This document shows, piece by piece, positions 10,892 through 22,429 of a stretch of DNA of 64,000 nucleotides. The notes beneath the pieces were generated by a model that was not told the DNA's origin, made no database searches, and saw nothing but the letters and a program-made list of their open reading frames with translations. This DNA is from Ephemerocybe angulata (taxonomy: Eukaryota; Basidiomycota; Agaricomycetes; Agaricales; Psathyrellaceae): contig JAACJK010000001.1 in NCBI GenBank assembly GCA_013368325.1, positions 2,356,001 to 2,420,000 of the forward strand. Direction: 5' to 3'. Numbering within the stretch: the first letter of the stretch is position 1; the number at the start of each line of letters is the position of its first letter. The position numbers and the translations under genes were made by a program.

Positions 10892-12923
10892 TCACTGGAT
10901 AGTCCAGAGCACATTGGACGCCCCTGGTCCAAGTATTGTAAGGGGAATCTACAAAAAAAACGGTCAGCCCTTGGAAAGATTGAGAAAACACTCTACAAAA
11001 CATACGTTGTAGTAGAAGTTACTCGAAGTGTTGTTTCCGTTGCAGGAGAGCGCCCTGACTCCTTCACTTCGCTTCCTGGTGGGTTCATGGAGACAGATGC
11101 TTACAACCCCAGACTCATTTAAGTTGGGCCCTCAATGGCAGTAAGATACAGGACGTACTTATATGCTTCCTTGGACTTGTCATATTTGAGATACCACCAG
11201 GAGGCCTCAGCTACAGTTTGAGTACGCTGCAAAGTAGTATGCGCCGCAGTCGCAAAAGCGTAGTACGGTGTACTGCAGCGATCTCGGATTTGGAAGTAGC
11301 GCCCTTTCCAAACGAAGTGGAACTTTGTGACTCGTGTTAGCCTTTTCATTTAGCGTAAGCAGGTTGCACCAACTCACCGAGCCATATGTCTTGTAGTAAC
11401 TGACGTCGAGAGGGACAATATGTGGTCCTCCGTACACGCCGTGCAAATGGAGAAAGCTTGTCGGAAAAGCTACGCTGCAGAGATTGTACCATCCGTTGGT
11501 GTCAAGGAACGTACGGGAGCCACCGTAAGACCGGCTAGGAGTTGGGTTGGAACCAGTAGACGAAACTTCTTCGGGAATCTTATCCCAGCGTTCAAACAGC
11601 CAAGCTTGACTATGGTTGCTCTGGAGGTATGAGTCGGGTTAGCAGTTATAGGGCCAGTTGTTTGTACGAGCCTTACGTTGCTTGGAAGCAGAATTACTCT
11701 TCCAGATGCGTCGTTTTGAAGCTGCGATATGAACCCTGGAGAAAGATCCCCTTGAACGGATTTGACACGCAACCTACAGGTTATCAAAACTTGATTAATT
11801 CCCCGTCACTGCATAGTTGAGAGCTTCTACTCACGCATATGCAAATCCCCCAATCGATTCGACTTCCCAGAAGAATTCGTGTGGTAATCCACGAACAAGC
11901 CCGAATCGAACATGCTGAGTAGAGTCAACACCCAAATATTCACCGCGATTTGCGCCGCTCTGGATTGAGAACTGTCTCTCATCATCTGCCTTCGGCTTCA
12001 CAAAGAACTGTTGATAAAAAGAATCAGGAGTTGCCTTCTGCAATGGAGATGTGTAGAACTAAGCTGCATACCCGTTGATGATCGTTATCAGAGTCCTGCT
12101 CAGTGATATAAGCGCCGGTGTAGTCGGTCGGCCCTTCAACTGGCTCACTGTCAGGTAGGCTTAGAATAGAGTGGCCGTCAAGGTTCCTGATTCTGTAGTA
12201 TCCAGCTGCAAGTGTGACCGAGTGCGTCAGTATGGATGAAACCGGAGAACCACGGAAGATGCGCCACTGCTGAGCTTCACTTTCCTAGAACGAGCATCAA
12301 GTCTTGGGTGAGGGTGGACACGATATACATGGAAAACAACGTACTTCTCGATCAGCAATGTGAGGCTATTGCGGTTTGTCATATCCAATGAGACGGGCAG
12401 TCAGAGTGCATTAATTAGAGAGGATGAACAAGGAGCTGCTTACGTTGCCAAATTCACCAAGTTCGAGGCAGGTGTCGGACTCCTCCCCGGCCAGAACCAC
12501 CCTAAGCAACCAGTTAGTAGTTTCCATGGTCATTTTGAACAGCCTGTGCACTCACTCAAAGGTCAAAGCTCCTTGGATTGATTTCAGTGGATAGAGCAGC
12601 CACCTGCTCGCGTTGGATCGACTCTTGCTGCAAAGCCGACGGTCCGACTCAGATGCGATGCCCAGGTATGTTTTTTGCGCATTGTTGTAGATGTAGTACT
12701 CGTCTTCCGATCCTGATACCAGCACAAACTTCCACTAGGCGCAAGTCAGCGACTGGCCATAATCTGCACCGAAGTCGAAAGAAACACCCACCTTTTGCTT
12801 GTCACTGTCTTTCCATGGACGGGCGCTAACTGGTTTGTTCACTGGCCTGACCGTCATCTCCAAGCACGACATAAAGTCCACATTCTGAATCGTGTAGTGG
12901 CGAGAAGGATCGATGGGCGCCAT
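10892..12923 (-). CDS. Beta-trefoil (ricin-B-lectin-like) repeat protein, paralogue 1
   Basis: Exons traced: 12923-12792, 12734-12556, 12501-12444, 12365-12345 (21 bp), 12284-12072, 12037-11835, 11773-11677, 11620-11378, then about 11340-11132, 11058-10990 and 10930-10892. Repeated Y-x-I-x-N-x-D segments (HYTIQNVDFMSCLEM, YYRIRNLDGHSILSL) and motifs such as YIYNNAQKTYLGI and CLELGEFG suggest beta-trefoil lobes. No signal peptide is seen. The start at 12923, not the in-frame ATG at 12950, makes exon 1 exactly 132 bp, as in the divergent paralogue. One junction (11340-11378) does not join in frame with a normal-sized intron. Ligand and role are unknown; carbohydrate binding is inferred from fold resemblance only. 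Confidence 0.65.
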
Positions 12924-13364
12924 CGGGATAGAGGTCAAGAGAAGATTCAAGAGGGTATGAGATGGTGATATGGACTCAAAGGTTCAACGGAAGCTGGGAG
13001 ATCTGGACAAAGTTATATTGGGATCAAATTGGGGTATAGGTGAGCAGGGTGTCGTCACCATGTGCATTCTAAGGCCTCATGCACACCTCCTGTACTTAAT
13101 AGATATACAATCGGGTCAACAGACGCCAAGAACCCAGATACAACCAGCCAATTGCGCTGAAGAATCCAGATATAGAGTTGACAGGAAGGTGTGCAGTGGA
13201 GAGAGAACCCCAGCCTTGACGCTGCCTCGTTGAATGTGATAGGGACATATGACCATTTCCAGCGGCGGGTAGTACCGAGTAACCACTCTGTCGGGAAGCC
13301 TTATCTGAAGGGTACAAGATGGGGTGGTCGAATGAGGGCCTGACTCCGCACCGAGTCCAACAAC
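12924..13364. promoter_or_regulatory. Shared divergent promoter of the beta-trefoil pair
   Basis: 440 bp between the two start codons. No coding frame with family resemblance lies here. The head-to-head arrangement suggests co-regulation, which is inferred. Confidence 0.45.
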
Positions 13365-15427
13365 ATGTCGAATCTTTCCCCTGGGGTACGCTACCACATC
13401 CAGAACATTGATTCTGGCAAGTATCTCGAGTTGCAAGACAGGACAGCTGAGACGGAGGTCAAGGCGAGGCCAGTCAAGGATAGCGGCCAACAGCTGGTGA
13501 GTGGGTCGATGGATATGTACTGTCGCATCCGTCGCCTAACTTCATCGGTCGGCCAGTGGGTGCTTGTTTCAGATCGTCAGGATCCCGATGTCTTCATGAT
13601 AGAGAACGTTTTCCACAAATCTTGGTTGGGAACAATCACGGACGGGAAACGTTTTTCGCAGTTGGTGGGTCAGAACAAGGCAAACGCAGGCAAGTGGTGG
13701 ATCACTGGGGACAACGACGATGGTTTTCGGTGTGTTAGCAAAAACTCGCACGTTCGTGATCGCCCATCAACTATCGCAACCTAGGATTGGGGTTGCCGCT
13801 TGGACCAAAGCCTCTTCGTTGTGTCTTGAGCTTGGGGAGTTCGGTGCGGTGCGTAGACAGCTCACCGGCGTTACAACAACTGTCTCAGTGCTAAAACTTT
13901 CTCGTATAGACCCTCGTGCAGAAGAGAAAGGTGCGCTACTTTTTATGGGAGTCGCGCCGTGGTCTGATTAGCACCTCCAGCAACTGGACACCCAAAAATG
14001 GCGATTTTTGACCCATGGCGAAACATTCTTGCTAACATCCCCTCAAATAACAAGCTCGCTGGCCACAGGTCTGTACAGAATCCGTACTCTAGACGGCAGT
14101 ACCACCTTGAGCCTCTCACAAAGCATTGCCGACTCGGGGGATGGTGATCATTCCGATGCGTTAGCGCTAGCAACGTCGCATGATAATCCTCAAAATTCTA
14201 ACAAATGGCTCGTTACTTTCCAAGCCAGTGGATTATATTCAATTCAGGACGCTGATCAACACCTTTTCCTCGGGAGTCCACCGTACGAATGTTACCAATA
14301 TGGCATGATCCACGGCCTCAAAGAGCCCTTTGACTGGCAGATATCCTCTGTTGGAGGATTTGCATATACGTGAGCCAATCTATGCATAAATTAGACGACT
14401 AATATCTAAATACCGTCAAATATCGTCTCCAGGATTAACACTTCCTCGGTGTCGAACCTGCTCTCTGTCGGATTTCGTGACTATAGAGCTGAGCCTGAAA
14501 AACAGGTAAGTAGTATCCAAATATCTCCTGGTATCTGAGCTAACTCTCGGTACAGCTTGCATTGATGCCTGCAGCAGTGGGTTTATGTCTTCTATCCACA
14601 AGGTATCTTAAACAAAGCCATTCTTTCTTTAGCAAGCACACAGTCAGATCTGGTTCTTTGAGCCATGGGAAGACTATGATACCCTATCTGCCAAAGACCC
14701 TGGTGTCGGCGCCTCCCCCATGGCACGTCGAATATCGGATTACGGCCCTGGAACCACCCCGGGCTCTAAACCTCTCCCAGAAACGCCGGCGTATCTCAAG
14801 GAGCCTTACGACTTGAACGGGCCTCGTATCCAGCCTTTCCCTGAACCGCCCATGGAAGATAGGTCTGCAGCCGGTGAGACAGACTCGGATGGTGAAGACG
14901 GAGAAGCGTCCCTCCCCGATGGGCACTATCATATTCGGAACGTTGGGTCTGGAAAGTATCTCAACATCGCGACGCACCCATTTTTGAAAGCCGAGCCCAC
15001 CCATTCCCCAAGTAGAGTATGCCCTGGGCTCCCTCTCTAGTACGCACGATTGACTGACTCATCATATAGTTCCTTGTGCGGGTCTCGAGCTCCAACTCGA
15101 GCAAGGTTCAAATTATCCCCCACTCGTACCCAGGACTACATTCACTAGTCTGGGGAGAACTAGGCCTTGAAGTCGAAAACGCTTCCCGGTTTTTTTGGAA
15201 ACTAGTTGCGGTCAATGACGATGGGATTGGTCGCAGGTTCTAGTAAGTACCCTCACACGCACAACCTTTTTATCTGTTGCTCACAGGCCATCGACTCCAG
15301 CCTACAGCCTGGACAAGGCTCTGTCATTGGAGTCGTTGAAGACCAGATCGAACTTGTAGACGAGGTGGACCCTGATTCGGATGCGCCAGCAGAAGAAAAA
15401 ATGTGGGACTTCGTCATGATTTACTAG
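13365..15427 (+). CDS. Beta-trefoil (ricin-B-lectin-like) repeat protein, paralogue 2
   Basis: Ten exons (13365-13496, 13557-13729, 13785-13848, 13910-13930, 13981-14369, 14433-14505, 14556-14576, 14633-15016, 15070-15242, 15301-15427) join to 518 residues. Several trefoil-like units are seen: YHIQNIDSGKYLEL at the N-terminus, YRIRTLDGSTTLSL, LYSIQDADQHLFLG, and YHIRNVGSGKYLNI after a proline/acidic linker. Exon lengths 132 and 21 bp match paralogue 1, as do markers such as LELGEFG and W(F/L)FEPW/ERW. Two exons are only 21 bp long. No secretion signal is visible. The intact frame across ten exons argues that it is a working gene; its function is not known. Confidence 0.75.
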
Positions 15428-15964
15428 GCCTGATAGTTTTCCGTGCAAGGTGGTGCATTGAGATACCCCTGTCAAGCTTTTAACGGTCCTTCTCAAGTAA
15501 TTCTTACCGCCAGTGTTCAATTAATATTAACTTGCAATAGCGACACTTCTCCTGCTCTGGCCTCTGTATCGTTTGCCGTCGGGGGCTCTCATGGTCAACC
15601 AGAGGAGGTGCCTTCAGAACTCGGACTGGATTCTGACACGTTGAAGGTCTCCAATGCCAGCGCAATTGAAGTCATTGGAAGTCACGCACTGCTGAAAGCG
15701 GCGGTTTGAAAAACATAATAACAACATGAACATTCGGATGGCGGCAAGGTATCTACACGGATAGTTACTCGAAAGCGACAAACAAAACGTAAATCGATAG
15801 CATAACATTGTCGTAACCAAATCGTTAAATCGCAGGCGCATGAAAACGACCTACTAAGTCGTTCCCTGTCGATGGGGCGTCTCGTTCCTCATCCCCCTCG
15901 TCAACATCAGCAGAAGATTCTCAATCCTCGCTTGCCGGTCCTAATAAGGGAGAAACAACCAACG
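15428..15964. other. Convergent intergenic stretch
   Basis: About 540 bp between the stop codons of the beta-trefoil gene and the YVC1-like channel. It should contain both 3' untranslated regions. An 88-codon open frame at 15443-15709 has no recognisable content. Confidence 0.4.
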
Positions 15965-18900
15965 TCAAGACCACGCCTTGCCGATGACCACAATGCCAGG
16001 CTTTGAACAGCGTACCTGCAACTCTTTCATCTCCTCCTTCAATCTCTGCACAGGTAGCTCCTTAACATCCTCCAATAGCGCCTCAATCCTCCTCACCCCG
16101 GCTTCCGCCTGCGCCGCAACCGCCACCTGCTGCTCGTTCGGGAACATCTTCTGTGTGAACAACCTCGCAAGCGGACTACGGCTGCTGCTCGTCGACGTCA
16201 GTGCCTCCGGAGACATCACAGCATCCATCGGGGACAGCAAACTCTGCACCCTGAGCTTTTGCTTCTGCCCCCGCTCAGCGGGTGTCGCAGGGTTCGAACC
16301 ACGCGGAGTCTGGGGCACGTTGAAGCTCGGCCCTGTACCCTCCACTGGACTTGGCTCGTTCAACGACATCTTCATGCTCCCAGCAGGACTCTGTGCCCTT
16401 CCTCTCTCCCTAGCTTTCCCTAGTGGGCTCGGGCTGGGCGACAGCTTCCTTGGCCTCCTCTTCGGGGTCTTCTTGGCCCCAATCTCCTCGTTTTTCACAC
16501 TAGTGGCACCCGCCCCGCCTCCGAGCGTCTCCCTAGAGGTGCGCGACCGGAGACCAACACGCTCATCATCATCGTACCCTAAAAACAAATCATACTCGCT
16601 CGTCAACTCTACGTCCACGTCGAAGATCGCTTCAAACAGGTCGTTGCTCGTCGACCCGACAAGCGCCTCGACGAGTGGCATGTTCTTGATGTGCCGTGGG
16701 AGCTTGCTAAAGAGCGCCTGCGCGACGTCGATGCTTGACTCGCGGAACTTGCGACCGTCCGCAAGATAACGCTCGTAGATGCCGATTACGATGAGCTGGG
16801 GAAGAGAGGTGAGTTTGATGAGGAAGACGTTGAGGGAGTGCAGGGAGCGCGGGGAAAGGAACCAGCTTGAAGGCTTCAAGATTAGGAAGGCCAGAATGTT
16901 GAAGGGGGGCTGGTAGGAGAAGAGCGCGTCGGACTTGACACTGAAGTGGAGTGTTGAGTAACGGAATCACCTAAGAGTGGGTTGACAACTTACCCTTCGA
17001 TTGTGGAGATCGTGAACTGGTATAGGTACTGCGCAGAAGAAGTTCAACCTTAGTCTCCCTTCTGTAGAAATATACGACTGTGACAAACCTCCTGAGTAGC
17101 ATTCTACACAATGAGTTAGCACCGAGTCACATTAACATCATGGTCGAACTTACAGCGTCGATCCTAGCCACAGTGTTCGACAAGATAGAGATGAGAACTG
17201 CAGCGAAGATAAGTTATGAAATGGTTCTCCATGATGCCCGAATCCTACGTACTTGTCAGCAGAAGGGTATTGGACAGCGCCGCAAACACGGTCATAAGAA
17301 TAGGGCCGAAGAGTGGGTGGAAACTGGTTGCCTGAGCAAAGCTCAGATAGGTATTCCCGAACCATATCTGAACCATGAGCCACGCAATTGACTTGAAGGT
17401 CCATGCATGCCCCTCATGATTCGTGCTGTCGCCCGCTTTGAATAAACACATTAGTCCATATGGGTGCCGAGTATAAAGCTCACACTAACCGAGAGTCCAA
17501 AGGGTGAACAACAGGCCCGAGAAACAGATAGCAGCAATACCGATGAAGAATACAAACTGGGCGATCATGGCACGAAGTGATCTGGATATAGTATCTGAGG
17601 TTAGTGCCTCTGGACAAGAGTAGTGGAGTACGGTGGGTCTCCATGTCGACCTACAGAACTACAACGTTGTCCGAAACCGCGAAGAAGGCGAGCCTGCAGA
17701 GGTAGAATCAGTACTCCGAGTACAGTACCGCTGTGGAGCAAGGGCCACCGGCCGGTCATCATACACACCTAGGGAATAGAATACAAGCGGCACAAGACAG
17801 AACATCGAATGCCATGGCAGACATATCCACTGGATCAGGTTGTTAGAGACAATTACATTCGATACAACATGACTTACCATCTCCGGCAGAGAGCCCCTTG
17901 ATTCTCAGCCCGAAATACGCAAAAAATATGACAATGAGGGAGAAATCGAACGCGTTCCAGATCTATCAAACGTCAGTAAATATTTTCACTGGCAGGTTGA
18001 ACAACAGGCCTCAAGACCTACGTTAGCAATGTAGACTATGAAAAGTCATTTGTCAACGTCATACCTCAGCGGAAACTAACAGGTTAAACTCACTAATCCA
18101 CCCATGTTCAGTGGCCGCGGTATACTCCTCGAACATGAAGGCTGCAGCGAACACCATAAATGCGATCTCCCAGTTTGTCAAATGCGCCTTGTCCTGATCT
18201 AGATCCCGTAAGTAACACATTTAGCTTCCTCGCCTTGGAGACAGAGCAGAGGGTAGAATACTACATACTCGACAGAGAGAGAACAAGGGTCAGCAACAGC
18301 AGTGCAAAGTTGATGAATTCGAGATAGGCGCCGTACTTGGGCACTCGGAGCCTATCGAGCAGTCGTAGGTGTCAGATGACAGGAATAATTAAGGGATATA
18401 ACGAATAGGCAGAACATGTTGCCCACCTATAATGATCGAGGAAGGGACTCTGTTTAGCGTTGTAAATCTCGATGGCTCTTGGTTTGTAGTTGTCCGCGAG
18501 GATGGAGCGGTTGGCAACGGCCGAAAAGACTACTTTGCCTGCGTAAATATCGTTGACGACCTTCTGCGCAATCGGGGCAGCCAAAAGGTCCTTCGCCTCA
18601 GTTTGGATGGCCATCTGCGAAGGGATTAATCAGGCCCATTCAGAATTCGAATGTATAGTGGGAGCTGGACAATTAGCGCTTGATGCCCCACTGACCTCAA
18701 TCGCACTGTGAGCCGTATCAATGTCGTCATCGTCATCCGCATTCATTGTCTGCTTCACGGTATCGAGAACATGCTGCGGCGCGCCTGCGAGTGGGCTCCA
18801 GGCCGTAGTCAGGACAGCGATCAGCTGGATATAGTTCGTGCCGAAGCGGTTGAGAAGCTTGATAGCTAATATCTCGCAGAAGTCTGCCCTGGCGAGCATA

Positions 18901-19350
18901 ACACCAGCGAAGGCAAGCTCGGACTCGGACTCTGCCAGGAAGTACTGCCTTACGACCAGGCAGGCATATATGACGGCCATATTCCTCAGGGAGGCGTATT
19001 TGTTGACAATGGGCCTCACAATCGCCCAGTTAATGTCAGCGGCTGTCAGCTGCCTGCAAGAGGTTAGCCCACGGCGCTAATCTTCTTTGACTCAAAGCGA
19101 CGAACTCCCAGGTTAACGCGCTATCTGATTGCCTGAGGTCAGCTCGTCCTCCCGAATCGACCAGACTGGGGAAACTCACCAATTGTTTTCTGCGAAAGGA
19201 AACGTGAATGAATGAGTGTGAGCGGTACCTACGAGAACCCAGGCGTACCGTAACATCCTTCCTCAGAGCCGGGATGAGCGGGAAGACCTTGACCTGTGCT
19301 AGGTCCTCCGGGGACGGTGCCAAGAGGCCAGCGCGCTGCTCAGGATCCAT
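15965..19350 (-). CDS. YVC1: YVC1/TRPY-type vacuolar cation channel
   Basis: A many-exon gene that starts MDPEQRAGLLAPSPEDLAQV. Exon 1 is 19350-19233, followed by a 10 bp exon 19189-19180 and an exon from 19053; the last exon ends at 15965. Family landmarks in order are TAADINWAIVRPIVNKYASL, the pre-S1 block NYKPRAIEIYNAKQSPFLDH, several hydrophobic segments, the pore region MVQIWFGNTYLSF, and TSIL-type S6 sequence near 17100-17450. A long serine/proline-rich cytosolic tail carries a coiled-coil-like end. Known role of the family: calcium release from the vacuole, gated by stretch and Ca2+. Interior exons around 17000-18400 were recognised by content but not all bounded. Confidence 0.85.
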
Positions 19351-19688
19351 GACGAGCTATGTGGACGTGTTCAAGCACGAGCGCCTCCGCAGGCCCTGTC
19401 TATCTCCCCAGGTACTGTGGGCACTGTTCGGGAGCGCAAAGTGCAGAAATAAAGGTCCGGAGAAAGCTTTTTGTTGAGGAAGAGGAGCTTGTGACGGCGG
19501 TGGGCTTATTGTTCTGTGGGGGTGTGCAAGGACTAATGGAGGTACAAGGAGACACAGGACCAAAATGGATCAAAGGCCGTCCATCAATCTTGCTTCTCAC
19601 ACTTTCGGACGCCTTGTATTTGAGGGCTCATAACTTGCCACTGCGACCTGCAGAACCCACTCTCATTTCTTCTCTAACGCTCGGCGAC

Positions 19689-21509
19689 ATGGGCTGTTGT
19701 TTCTCAGAGCCAGTCGACTTTGACGGCGAGGTCAACCTCTACCACTTTGACCTCCACCGCGCCGTCGGCAAAGGCGCCTTTGGCAAGGTACGTACTCCCT
19801 GTTCTATTGCGGCATGACTTACCGTCGGTCCAGGTTCGCGTCGTCGAGCACAAGCGTTCTAAGAAGCTCTACGCGCTCAAGTACATCGACAAGGCACGGT
19901 GTATCAAGCAAAGGGCCATTGCCAACATTATCCAGGAGCGGCGGTTACTCGAAGAGGTACGCACGACCACGGAGTCGCCAAACCGAATAGCAAATCTAAT
20001 CTTTGTATAGATTGACCATCCCTTCATCGTGAACCTGCGGTACGCGTTCCAGGACGACGAGAACTGTTTCTTTGTGTCCGACCTGATGCTCGGAGGGGAC
20101 TTGCGCTGTGCGTCCTACCTGTATTATACTCAGCTCGGAGCTAATCAACCCCTATTCTATCCAGTCCACTTGGAGCGAAAGGCCTACATCGAGGAAGACG
20201 TTGTACGGTTTTGGATGGCAGAGCTTTCCTCCGCCCTTGAGTACCTCCACCAACAGCGCATAATCCACCGGTATGTTCACCACCTCTTCTCCCACACACA
20301 ATATCTAACAACAAACATTTCATCAATCATTCCCTCCTTCCTCAAACAGAGATCTGAAGCCAGACAATATCCTTCTGGATTCTGCAGGACACGCGCACAT
20401 CACCGACTTCAACGTCGCCATCCACTACTCTGAACGCCGGCTGCACTCCAGCATAGCCGGGAGCATGGCATACATGGCGCCTCAGGTCGTCAGTCGGAAA
20501 GGATATTCATGGCAAATCGACTGGTGGAGTCTCGGTATCACCGCTTACGAGCTCCTGTTCCACCATCGACCGTTTGACGGGCGTACCGCGGAGAAGATGA
20601 CACAGTCCATCCTCAAAGATCCGCTCAAGTTCCCGGACAACGCCAGTGATCGTGTCAGTAATGAGGGGATTGCCGCACTTCGAGGGGTGAGTGCTCGACC
20701 GTGCCTGCTTCCCTCTCGATTCTATACTAAACCTATTTCCAGCTCATCGAACGCGACCCAAGCCAGCGCCTCGGCTGCAGACCAAATGGCCAGGGAATCG
20801 AGGACATCCACAACCATCCCTGGTTCCGTAGCATCAACTGGGACGAGATCGAAAGCAAAGAAGGTCAACCGCCCTTCGTTCCTGACGTGAGTTCATATTC
20901 CATACATACCTCCTTTCCAGAATGCGACCAGTCCATCCTTTCTTCTGGAAGCCTTTCTTTGCTATCGACATGTTACTGACATACGCTGGCATATGATTTA
21001 GATGAAACAGGCTAACTTTGATGTCTCGCATGAACTGGACGAGTTCCTCATGGTCGAGAAACCCCTTACGCATTCCAAGCGGAAAGTCAACCCAGACCTC
21101 GAAAAAATGAAGCCCGAGCTCAGACAACTTGAGGAACAGTGAGTATCATCATTGGCGCCCACATACCCTGAACATTCCGCCCTTGTTCTCTTCTCTCCTC
21201 TGTGTGCACTGTGCCTGATGAGTGACTGACGCGCCACCTTTCTTTTTCTTCGCCACCAGGTTCACCCATTACGACTTCAGCTCATCAAAGCGAATGTCAT
21301 ACTACCCCCACAATCAGCCGATAGTCGCACTAGGCACGGAAAGCGACGGCACAGAGCGAACATTCTCGCAGTCCGTCACAGGGACCCTGGTGCCAAATGG
21401 TACGATGGTCGAGCGCTCGCTCGCAGGTTCCCCACCTCTGGATGGGGAGACGACATACCAGTCGTACCACCAGCGAAATCCGACACTAGACCAGCGCATT
21501 GCGGCCTGA
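19689..21509 (+). CDS. AGC/YANK-type serine/threonine kinase (STK32-like)
   Basis: Eight exons (19689-19787, 19834-19956, 20011-20107, 20165-20270, 20350-20686, 20743-20886, 21002-21138, 21260-21509) give 430 residues. The N-terminus MGCCFSEP suits myristoylation and palmitoylation, hence membrane attachment. Catalytic parts: glycine loop GKGAFGK (27-33), ATP lysine K49 in YALKYIDK, HRDLKPDN (141-148) and the metal motif DFN (161-163) instead of DFG. DFN is a known mark of the YANK/STK32 group. The activation-segment APE is APQ here. The tail is rich in serine, threonine and glycine and looks disordered. Substrates are unknown. The leader is head-to-head with the YVC1 gene about 340 bp away. 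Confidence 0.88.
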
Positions 21510-22429
21510 GCACGCGTTTTATGACCCCTTCCTGTGAGTCTCAGGCGACTCTTTATTAACTATGACACCTACTAACGACATCTTCTCCAGTGCATTAATG
21601 GTAAATTATTCTGCACGAAGCTATCTGTACACACTAGTAATGTCCTCCACGACCCTTGTTTAATCACGGCCTCATGTTTGCCTGTCGCATCACCCGCACT
21701 CCTACTTCTCCCCACCTATGTTTTCCCTTTCATCCCAAAAGCCAGCCACTTTTGACACTATCCACATACCTCTTGGATATGCACGAACACAACTTACCCC
21801 ATTACATCGCCGTTTCTTGACGCATATGGCATACATTGTACCTTATACCACACCACACTTTCGCGTTCGCACTCCCCCCGCCGGGTCCGACAGCCCACCC
21901 ATCCTCCTTATGCCGCAACTCTTCAACTTCTTCATCCCTTCTTCGCACATTAGGATCATTTGTTCCTTGTTCTTCTTGCTTCGCTGGCTCGACGGGCGAT
22001 TCATTTATACTCTATCAACCTCTCGCCGCACTACTTTGTCTTCGTCGACGTTGCTATGAGCACACCTGCTTCTATCGTCCTTCTCTTCCTACACACACCC
22101 TCCCTTCCCAACACTTTCGCCGATTTCCACCCACCCCCGCTGTCCACCCCGCACACGTCACACCTCGTTCCTTTGTACTTTTATATACCTGCACACGATT
22201 TTACTGCTTTCCCTCACTTCTTGCTTGTAGTAAACTAGTCATGGCCTGTCTCTTAGCTCTGAAATACAAAAACATTGCATACTGCCACAACCCTCATGCA
22301 GAAAGTCCCACTGGCAGGAAGCCGGCGCACGACGCGATCGATTCTAGCCCCTATCCAAGCCATCAAAGGCCCCATCAAAGCCGCCTCGCCCGATCCCAAA
22401 GCGCCAAACGGCACCTATTCCTCACCGTC
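21510..22429. other. Pyrimidine-rich intergenic stretch
   Basis: About 900 bp, strongly C/T-rich on the plus strand between 21690 and 22230. Long open frames here look like composition artefacts. It probably holds the kinase 3' region and the CT-rich promoter of the macro-domain gene. One frame runs without a stop into that gene, so a longer N-terminus from the ATG at 22241 is possible. Confidence 0.45.

Noticed and set aside
21718..22238. Long plus-strand open frames upstream of the macro-domain gene.
   Set aside because: The region is strongly pyrimidine-rich, which removes stop codons in several frames at once. The translations are biased Ser/Pro/Leu strings.
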